From positions 1,013,095-1,077,094 of the forward strand of contig NZ_NGKU01000001.1 in the NCBI RefSeq assembly GCF_002140915.1: 64,000 bases of DNA. Direction: 5' to 3'. The notes below the pieces were generated by a model. It did no database searches. It was not told the origin of the DNA and saw only the letters and a list, made by a program, of their open reading frames with translations. Of the stretch, positions 57,863 to 64,000 are shown piece by piece. Every line of letters begins with the position of its first letter. Positions within the stretch are counted from its first letter, which is position 1. This stretch comes from Candidatus Enterococcus testudinis. Its GTDB lineage: Bacteria > Bacillota > Bacilli > Lactobacillales > Enterococcaceae. The translations under genes and the position numbers were made by a program.

Positions 57863-58546
57863 ATGGAACAACATAAAACTTTAGTAGAGGTTACTAGTAA
57901 TAAAATCATTGATTTTATGAAAGATCAAAATTTAGATATTGGCGACAAATTACCCAATGAGTATGAATTGATCGATGTTGTAGGTGTTGGCAGAAGTACA
58001 CTGAGAGAAGCAATCAAAATGCTGGTGTCGAAAAATATCTTAGAAGTTCGTCACGGAGCCGGTACTTTCGTCAGCAAGCAAAAAGGAATTGCGAATGATC
58101 CTTTTGGATTCGGTTTGATCAAGGATCAAGATAAAATGACTGCTGACTTATTTGAACTTAGGTATTTGCTCGAACCAACAATGGCGGCTATGGCAGCGCA
58201 ACATGCGACGGCTGAGCAGATAGAAAAGCTTAAATATTTGCAAAATGAATTAAAGAGACTTATTCGAGAAGGGGACGACACACATATTTTAGTCGATATG
58301 GAGTTCCATACGACAATCGCTGAGGCAAGCGGGAACATTGCACTTTCTCATATTGTGCCGATCATCAATCAATCTATAGGGTTATACAATAGCAATAATG
58401 ATCCCAAAGACCCTAAAGGATCAATAGATTTTCATGATGAAATCTTAGCTGCAATTGAAGCGAGAGACCCTGTATACGCAATGGATGCGATGACAGTTCA
58501 TATGGCGATGAATCGAAATAAAATGAAAAAGAAAAAAAGTGTTTAA
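57863..58546 (+). CDS. GntR/FadR-family (FCD) regulator
   Basis: The 227-residue protein has a GntR HTH (KLPNEYELIDVVGVGRSTLREAIKML, GAGTFVS) and a helical FCD domain (about 90-220) with metal-binding residues in DMEFHTTIAEASGN and FHDEI. AAGGAG lies before the ATG. It directly precedes the GH1-EIIC-GH1-ROK genes and is likely to control them; repeated 20-bp sequences after it are candidate targets. Confidence 0.85.
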   Translation: MEQHKTLVEVTSNKIIDFMKDQNLDIGDKLPNEYELIDVVGVGRSTLREAIKMLVSKNILEVRHGAGTFVSKQKGIANDPFGFGLIKDQDKMTADLFELRYLLEPTMAAMAAQHATAEQIEKLKYLQNELKRLIREGDDTHILVDMEFHTTIAEASGNIALSHIVPIINQSIGLYNSNNDPKDPKGSIDFHDEILAAIEARDPVYAMDAMTVHMAMNRNKMKKKKSV

Positions 58547-58557
58547 CGGATATTGAC

Positions 58558-58603
58558 AAGTCATCTGATGTATTTTATGATAAATACATCAGATGACTTT
58601 TTT
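58558..58603 (+). terminator. terminator with 18-bp stem
   Basis: AAGTCATCTGATGTATTT / AAATACATCAGATGACTT with a 6-nt loop and T6. The right arm recurs exactly at 58678-58697. Confidence 0.85.
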
Positions 58604-58677
58604 CGTATTTATTCTTTGTATCCGTTTGCTTTTTTATTTTTTTATCTTTATTACGGCTATGAAGGTATTTTTTCGCT

Positions 58678-58697
58678 AAATACATCAGATGACTTTT
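58678..58697 (+). repeat. 20-bp direct repeat of the terminator arm
   Basis: AAATACATCAGATGACTTTT is identical to 58582-58601 and lies 29 bp before the GH1 start. Its core CATCAGATG is nearly palindromic, so it may be an operator. Confidence 0.75.
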
Positions 58698-58726
58698 ATG
58701 CTAGTTATTTTGAAAGGCAGGTAATT

Positions 58727-60145
58727 ATGAATTTAAATATACCAAAAGACTTTATATTAGGCGCAGCTTCTTCTGCTTGGCAAACTGAAGGTTGGCTTGG
58801 AAAAAAAGAGGGACAAGATTCATTTTTGGACAAATGGTATAAAGAAGAACGTTTCGTATGGCATCAAGGATATGGACCAGCTGTAGCTACTGATTTTATG
58901 ACCCATTATCATAAGGATATACAGTTAATGCAGGATATGCATCTAACTCATTATCGCACCTCTATTAATTGGGCCCGTTTCTTCACTGATTATGAGGCAT
59001 TGATTGTAGATGAAGAGTATGCAAAGCATATTGATGATGTGATCGATGCTTTGATTGACGCTGGTGTGGAACCGATGTTGTGTTTAGAGCATTATGAAGT
59101 GCCCGCATTTTTACTCGAAAAATACGACGGATGGTCTTCAAAAATCGTTGTTGAACTATATGCGCAATATGCTGAAATTGCTTTTGCACGATACGGTGAT
59201 CGCGTAAAGCAGTGGTTCACATTTAATGAACCGATCGTTCCTCAGAGCAGGTGTTATCTAGATGCGATTCGGTGGCCGCATGAGCAAAATACAGCCAAAT
59301 GGATGCTTTGGAATTATCATAAAGTTTTGGCTAATGCGAAAGCAATCGAAGTCTTCCGTCGTAACCAGACCAATGGAAGGATCGGTTGTATCTTGAATCC
59401 AGAAATGGTTTATGCGAGATCAAGTGCAAAAGCAGATCAAAAAGCTGCATATATGTATGATTTGTTTTTTAACCGTGTCTTTTTTGACCCAATGATCAAC
59501 GGTAGTTATTCCGAAGAATTTATTGAGATTTGTCAAAAGTATGGAATTGATTTCGATCCATCACCCGCTGAATTAGCAGTGATCGCAGAAAATACCGTTG
59601 ACTTTTTGGGATTGAACCAATACTATCCAAAGCGTGTCATGGCACCTAGGTATCAATGGCATCCAGATACCCCGTTCCATCCGGCAATGTTTTATGAAAA
59701 TTTTGATTTACCTGGCAAAAAAATGAATCAATCTCGTGGATGGGAAATTTATCCAGAGATGATGTACGATATGGCGATGTATATGAAGTCACGATATCAG
59801 AACATACCATGGTTAATCACTGAAAATGGTATGGGGCAAGAAAACGAAGAGTCATATATGAATGAGGATGGTCAAGTCGAGGACGATTATCGCATTGATT
59901 TTGTCGGTCAGCATGTTGCACACTTGTTACGTGCGGTATCTGAGGGCGCAAATTGTGAAGGATACATGATGTGGGCCTTTACCGATTGTGTATCTCCGAT
60001 GAATGCCTTTAAAAATCGCTATGGATTTGTTCGGATTGAGTTAGATGAGCGCAGAACAAGAAGCTTGAAAAAATCAGCAAGTTGGTATCGTTCGTTGATT
60101 GACGAGCGGATTTTAACAATCGATAGGGATGAGGATATACGGTAA
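58727..60145 (+). CDS. glycoside hydrolase family 1 (6-phospho-beta-glucosidase type)
   Basis: ATG 58727 follows AAAGGCAGG; the frame is open upstream but passes through the terminator. The 472-residue enzyme has AASSAWQTEG, acid/base E168 (TFNEPI), nucleophile E366 (ITENGMG) and SPMNAFKNRYGFV near the end, where the usual Ser/Lys/Tyr phosphate site lies. It is closely related to the GH1 at 61604 and less so to bglA. It should act on the sugar brought in by the EIIC at 60191. Confidence 0.9.
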   Translation: MNLNIPKDFILGAASSAWQTEGWLGKKEGQDSFLDKWYKEERFVWHQGYGPAVATDFMTHYHKDIQLMQDMHLTHYRTSINWARFFTDYEALIVDEEYAKHIDDVIDALIDAGVEPMLCLEHYEVPAFLLEKYDGWSSKIVVELYAQYAEIAFARYGDRVKQWFTFNEPIVPQSRCYLDAIRWPHEQNTAKWMLWNYHKVLANAKAIEVFRRNQTNGRIGCILNPEMVYARSSAKADQKAAYMYDLFFNRVFFDPMINGSYSEEFIEICQKYGIDFDPSPAELAVIAENTVDFLGLNQYYPKRVMAPRYQWHPDTPFHPAMFYENFDLPGKKMNQSRGWEIYPEMMYDMAMYMKSRYQNIPWLITENGMGQENEESYMNEDGQVEDDYRIDFVGQHVAHLLRAVSEGANCEGYMMWAFTDCVSPMNAFKNRYGFVRIELDERRTRSLKKSASWYRSLIDERILTIDRDEDIR

Positions 60146-60190
60146 ATTATTGGATGTTGTATAAAGTTGGTCTATTATAGGAGGAAAAAA

Positions 60191-61504
60191 ATGGAAACGG
60201 GATCAAAGAAGTCATTTTTAGATAAATTCACAGAGTTCTCTGTAAAGCTTGCAAATCAGGTTCATCTAAAAAGTTTACGAGATGCGTTTGCTACACTCAT
60301 GCCTGCGTTTATCATTGCAGGGATTGCGGTATTGATCAATAGTGTTTTTTTACCGTGGTTTTTCGAGGGTGATACATTATCGAAACTACAAGTGTTTGGC
60401 AACTCGATCAGCAATGGAACTTTAAACGTTGCTGGTCTATTGATTGCGCCAATGATTGCTTATTTTCTTGGCAGAAACAAACAAAGTGATAACGCGATCA
60501 ATGCGACATTTGTTGCGACAACCTGTTTGATTGTGATGCTATCTATCACACAATCAATTGTTCCTATTGGTGCCGATGAAGCAGTGACGGTTTCCGGTGT
60601 GATCACATTCAACGATATCGGAACAAAAGGGATGTTCGCTGGAATCATATGTGGATTAGTTGCTACAGATTTATTTATTCGTCTATCGGAAAGCGAAAAG
60701 CTAAAAATCAATTTAGGAGATCAAGTACCACCAGCAGTTGGAAAATCTTTCAGTACGTTGATTCCGACTTTGATCGTTATAGGTCTTTTCGCTTTATTGG
60801 CAACGGTTTTAGCATTATTCGATACAAATTTAATTTCAATTATTTCAACCGTCGTCCAAGAACCTTTGCGTAGGTTGAATACGTCGATTTTCGGTTTTAT
60901 TTTTATTACATCTGTTGCAAATTTCTTGTTTACGTTAGGTATTCATCAGACTGTGATAGCCGGTACTTTATTGGATCCATTGCTTTTGGTAAACATGAAT
61001 GAGAATATGCAGGCGGTTCAAGATGGGATGGTTCCTCCACATATTTTGAGTACAGCTTTTCGAACGGTCTATGCTCAAGCTGGGGGTACCGGAATGACAA
61101 TAAGTTTGATTATAGCGATCGTCTTTTTTGTTCGAAAATACAAGCCATTTAGAGATGTTGCAAGTATTTCCATTGCACCAGGTTTATTCAATATCAACGA
61201 ACCAATTATTTTTGGTTTGCCAATCGTATTTAATTTACCGCTGATTATTCCTTTTGTATTGGGACCAATCATTGGGACTGCTATTGGTTATCTCGCAACG
61301 ATTCTGGGATTTGTAGACCCATTGGCAGTAATGGTCCCTTGGACTACACCGCCAATTGTTAGCGGATTGATTGCTTCAAGTGGAGATTTCAAAGTAGTAT
61401 TGGTACAAATTGTGATTATTGCAATCTGTACGTTGATTTATATTCCATTTATCAAAGTTGCAGAAAGAGTAGCGGTCAAAACAGCAGAAGCAGAACAACA
61501 ATAA
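60191..61504 (+). CDS. PTS EIIC permease, lactose/cellobiose family
   Basis: ATG 60191 follows ATAGGAGG. The 437-residue permease has LRDAFATLMPAFIIAGIAVLI, VPPAVGKSFSTLIPT, GIHQTVIAG and FNINEPIIFGLPIVFN, with about ten membrane helices. It lies between two GH1 genes. No EIIA or EIIB gene is in the cluster. A hairpin with a weak T tract follows. Confidence 0.9.
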   Translation: METGSKKSFLDKFTEFSVKLANQVHLKSLRDAFATLMPAFIIAGIAVLINSVFLPWFFEGDTLSKLQVFGNSISNGTLNVAGLLIAPMIAYFLGRNKQSDNAINATFVATTCLIVMLSITQSIVPIGADEAVTVSGVITFNDIGTKGMFAGIICGLVATDLFIRLSESEKLKINLGDQVPPAVGKSFSTLIPTLIVIGLFALLATVLALFDTNLISIISTVVQEPLRRLNTSIFGFIFITSVANFLFTLGIHQTVIAGTLLDPLLLVNMNENMQAVQDGMVPPHILSTAFRTVYAQAGGTGMTISLIIAIVFFVRKYKPFRDVASISIAPGLFNINEPIIFGLPIVFNLPLIIPFVLGPIIGTAIGYLATILGFVDPLAVMVPWTTPPIVSGLIASSGDFKVVLVQIVIIAICTLIYIPFIKVAERVAVKTAEAEQQ

Positions 61505-61510
61505 GAAGAC

Positions 61511-61549
61511 AATGTCGGAAATGGTCCTTTGTTTCCGACATTCAATTTT
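61511..61549 (+). terminator. weak terminator / processing hairpin
   Basis: AATGTCGGAAA / TTTCCGACATT then CAATTTTA. It probably allows read-through to the next GH1. Confidence 0.55.
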
Positions 61550-61603
61550 ATGTCAAGGGCTCGATAAAGGAATAAAATAAGTGAGAGTAAAAGGAGTATT
61601 TAA

Positions 61604-63007
61604 ATGAATGTAACATTTCCGCAAGATTTTTGGTGGGGGGCTGCCACTTCAGGACCACAAAGTGAAGGAAGATTCAATAAAGCCAATGCAAATGTCTTCG
61701 ATTATTGGTACGAAATTGAGCCTGAAGTTTTCTACGATCAGGTAGGTCCTGACACAGCATCAAATTTTTATCATAGTTTTCGCGAAGATATTCAATTAAT
61801 GAAAGACATTGGATTGAATTCGGTTCGCACATCGATTCAATGGACAAGGTTAATCAAAAATCTAGAAACGGGAGAAGTGGACGAAGACGGTGTACGCTTT
61901 TATCATGATGTGATCGATGCATTTTTAGCCGCAGATATTCGCCCGGTTATTGCGTTGCATCATTTTGATCTGCCTGTTGATCTATATCATAAATATGGTG
62001 GATGGACATCAAAAAAAGTGGTGAAATTGTTTGCTGATTTTGCCGAAACTTGTTTTAATTTGTACAGTGAAAAAGTGACGGACTGGTTTACTTTCAATGA
62101 GCCAATGGTTATTGTAGATGGGCAATATTTACATCAAATTCATTATCCCAATTTGGTTGATGGAAAAAAGGCTGTTCAAACAGCCTATCATCTACAGTTA
62201 GCTTCAGCCATGGCTATTGAACGTTTTAGAAAATCGTCAAAGAATGAAGACGGAAAAATCGGTATCATTCTTAACTTGACTCCTTCTTATCCAGCCAGTG
62301 ATAAGGTAGAAGATTTACAAGCTGCGACTCATGCAAACCTATGGAAGAACAAACTATTTTTGGATGCGTCAGTAAAAGGCGTGTTTCCTTCCGAATTGGT
62401 CGACCTATTAAAAGCAGATAATGTGTTCTGGCAAGGAACATCAGAAGAAGAGGCAATCATTCGAGAAAATACGATTGATTACTTAGGAATCAATTATTAT
62501 CATCCTTCTAGAGTCAAAGCGCCTGATGTTTCTGCAAATAGTTTGGCTGTTGATTGGGTACCTTCACGTTATTTTGATAAGTATGCCATGCCGGGAAGGC
62601 GTATGAATGTAGATAAAGGATGGGAGATTTTTCCAAAAGCCATTTATGATATTGCCATTGATATTCGAGACAATTATGACAATATTGATTGGTTTGTCTC
62701 TGAAAATGGTATGGGTGTTTCCAGAGAAGAGCGATTTTTGCAAGCCGATGGGTCAATTGCTGATGATTATCGTATTCAATTTATGAAAGAACACTTAAGT
62801 TATCTGCATCAAGCCATCTCAGAAGGCAGCCATTGCTTTGGCTACCATAGTTGGACACCAATTGATTGCTGGTCTTGGATGAATGCTTATCGGAATCGCT
62901 ATGGTTTCATTTCTAATAATATCCACACGCAAATCAAAACAATTAAAAAATCTGGCTACTGGTTTAAATCAGTTGTGGACAACAATGGTTTAAGTGTTGA
63001 CCAGTAA
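61604..63007 (+). CDS. glycoside hydrolase family 1 (6-phospho-beta-glucosidase type)
   Basis: The 467-residue enzyme starts after AAAAGGAG. Landmarks are FWWGAATSGPQSEG, acid/base E166 (TFNEPM), nucleophile E367 (VSENGMG) and SWMNAYRNRYGFI. Its similarity to 58727-60145 over the whole length, and shared order within the cluster, suggests duplication followed by change in substrate choice. Confidence 0.9.
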   Translation: MNVTFPQDFWWGAATSGPQSEGRFNKANANVFDYWYEIEPEVFYDQVGPDTASNFYHSFREDIQLMKDIGLNSVRTSIQWTRLIKNLETGEVDEDGVRFYHDVIDAFLAADIRPVIALHHFDLPVDLYHKYGGWTSKKVVKLFADFAETCFNLYSEKVTDWFTFNEPMVIVDGQYLHQIHYPNLVDGKKAVQTAYHLQLASAMAIERFRKSSKNEDGKIGIILNLTPSYPASDKVEDLQAATHANLWKNKLFLDASVKGVFPSELVDLLKADNVFWQGTSEEEAIIRENTIDYLGINYYHPSRVKAPDVSANSLAVDWVPSRYFDKYAMPGRRMNVDKGWEIFPKAIYDIAIDIRDNYDNIDWFVSENGMGVSREERFLQADGSIADDYRIQFMKEHLSYLHQAISEGSHCFGYHSWTPIDCWSWMNAYRNRYGFISNNIHTQIKTIKKSGYWFKSVVDNNGLSVDQ

Positions 63008-63063
63008 GCAATCAATGTGTCAAACATATCATCTAAGAAATACATGATTTTTGGGGGATTATT

Positions 63064-63993
63064 ATGTCAAAAAAGGAAATTATCTATGAGCCTCAAGGAT
63101 ATTCGGTGAAAGCGAAAATTTTAGCAATCGATGTTGGCGGAACTGCCATAAAGTCAGGCGTCTGGATAGAAGGTAAACTTTTTCTTCAAAAATCAGTCAC
63201 TACACCGAAAGATTTAGCAAGTTTTGTGTCGGCCATAGAATTGCTGAAGATATCAGTTGAAACAGTGTATGGAAAGCTGGAAGGCCTGAGCTTTAGTTTG
63301 CCCGGAGCGGTTGATACCTTGAAGGGGCAGATTGGAGGTGTTAGTGCTGTTCCATATATTCATGGTTTTCCATTTGTTGAATATATGGAATATATTTTCA
63401 AGTGTCCAGTTTGTATCGAAAATGATGCTAATTGTGCGGCGTTAGCTGAACTAACAGCTGGCGGCGCTAAAAATGTTCATTCAGCAATAATAATCGTTGT
63501 TGGTTCAGGCATTGGCGGTGCGCTGATTATTGATAAGAACATAGTGAAAGGACGTCATTTGTTTGGTGGAGAGTTTGGCTATATGCAATTAAATGAAGAG
63601 CATACATTTAGTCAAGCAGCAAGTCCAGTTCACCATGCCCGTAGATATAGTCTCGAAAAAGGGTTAAAAGAAGAAATCACAGGTCAACAACTTTTTAATT
63701 TATCACTCGCAAAAGACCATCTTGCAAAAAAGTCGGTGGATTATTTGAAAGATTCACTAGCAAGAGGTATCTTTAATGCGATGATGGTGGTTGATCCTGA
63801 CTGTGTTTTGATTGGTGGGGCAATCGTTACACGTTCAGGTTTTGTTGAAGAAATCGAACAAAGAGTCAATCACTATTTGGTACAGAATCGGGCAATAGAT
63901 GTGCAAACTAACATACACCCATGTAGTTTTTCAAAAGAAGCAAATGTAATGGGTGCTGTATTTAATTTCATTGAAGTACGGAATAACTTATAA
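63064..63993 (+). CDS. ROK-family sugar kinase
   Basis: The 309-residue kinase has the N-terminal phosphate loop AIDVGGTAIKSGVW, the SLPGAVD and ENDANCAALAE (catalytic Asp) motifs, VGSGIGGALI and the GGEFGYM end. The ROK zinc motif (CxCGxxGCxE) is missing, as in beta-glucoside kinases of the BglK kind. It closes the GH1/EIIC cluster and may phosphorylate glucose released by the GH1 enzymes, or intact beta-glucosides; sequence alone does not decide. Confidence 0.85.
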   Translation: MSKKEIIYEPQGYSVKAKILAIDVGGTAIKSGVWIEGKLFLQKSVTTPKDLASFVSAIELLKISVETVYGKLEGLSFSLPGAVDTLKGQIGGVSAVPYIHGFPFVEYMEYIFKCPVCIENDANCAALAELTAGGAKNVHSAIIIVVGSGIGGALIIDKNIVKGRHLFGGEFGYMQLNEEHTFSQAASPVHHARRYSLEKGLKEEITGQQLFNLSLAKDHLAKKSVDYLKDSLARGIFNAMMVVDPDCVLIGGAIVTRSGFVEEIEQRVNHYLVQNRAIDVQTNIHPCSFSKEANVMGAVFNFIEVRNNL

Positions 63994-64000
63994 ATCAAGA

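Noticed and set aside
58553-58726. N-terminal extension of the GH1 gene back to 58553
   Set aside because: That part is encoded by the terminator and the repeated 20-mer; the start at 58727 has a ribosome binding site and matches GH1 N-termini.

Overview
The window is AT-rich chromosomal DNA of a low-GC Gram-positive bacterium, most likely an Enterococcus or a close Lactobacillales relative. The reasons are WxL surface proteins with a DUF916 partner, Mga-type regulators, LPXTG-type anchors, malolactic genes, many PTS permeases with 6-phospho-beta-glucosidases, and AGGAGG ribosome binding sites. No rRNA, tRNA, CRISPR array or complete insertion sequence was seen.

Region 1 (1-17,200) is a surface-protein island. 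It holds a BspA-repeat WxL protein (580-2355), a secreted beta-helix-like protein without WxL (3435-4604), and a four-gene WxL operon (6614-14067): small anchored protein, small WxL protein, DUF916 membrane protein and a 1667-residue WxL protein. Two paralogous Mga-like regulators, both apparently starting at TTG, flank this operon. A decayed secreted-protein gene follows (16271-17169).

Region 2 (17,200-18,750) carries an intact type I toxin-antitoxin module (34-residue holin-like toxin plus antisense RNA), a second antitoxin RNA copy with only a toxin stub, and a TetR and an SDR gene that have both lost their 5' ends at one junction.

Region 3 (18,800-28,000) is metabolic. A B12-linked cassette (ECF S component, class II ribonucleotide reductase, adenosyltransferase, DUF4430 lipoprotein) has two NrdR boxes 31 bp apart in its divergent promoter region. 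An orphan nanE and the mleR / mleS-mleP malolactic locus follow.

Region 4 (28,000-37,200) is a complete galactan locus, ganR / ganSPQAB. The endo-galactanase is wall-anchored, and three matching operators lie upstream of ganS.

Region 5 (37,200-47,200) mixes an EIIC plus TIM-barrel-like pair, small unknown genes (including tandem paralogues with a GWG / GGLN signature and a 46-residue gene), an orphan Phd-type antitoxin, and a decaying second WxL/Mga locus.

Region 6 (47,200-64,000) is beta-glucoside metabolism. It has licT-bglP-bglA with two RAT/terminator switches, an M23 peptidoglycan hydrolase, small membrane genes, and two EIIC loci with GntR regulators, two further GH1 enzymes and a ROK kinase. 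None of the three EIIC-only loci in the window carries its own EIIA or EIIB.

Two sites (6465-6502 and 38309-38345) are back-to-back Tn5/Nextera mosaic ends, so they are sequencing-library artefacts; the first sits between two copies of the same 86 bp. Two diverged copies of a probable structured RNA (about 216-466 and 37687-37945, minus strand) are the most promising undescribed element.
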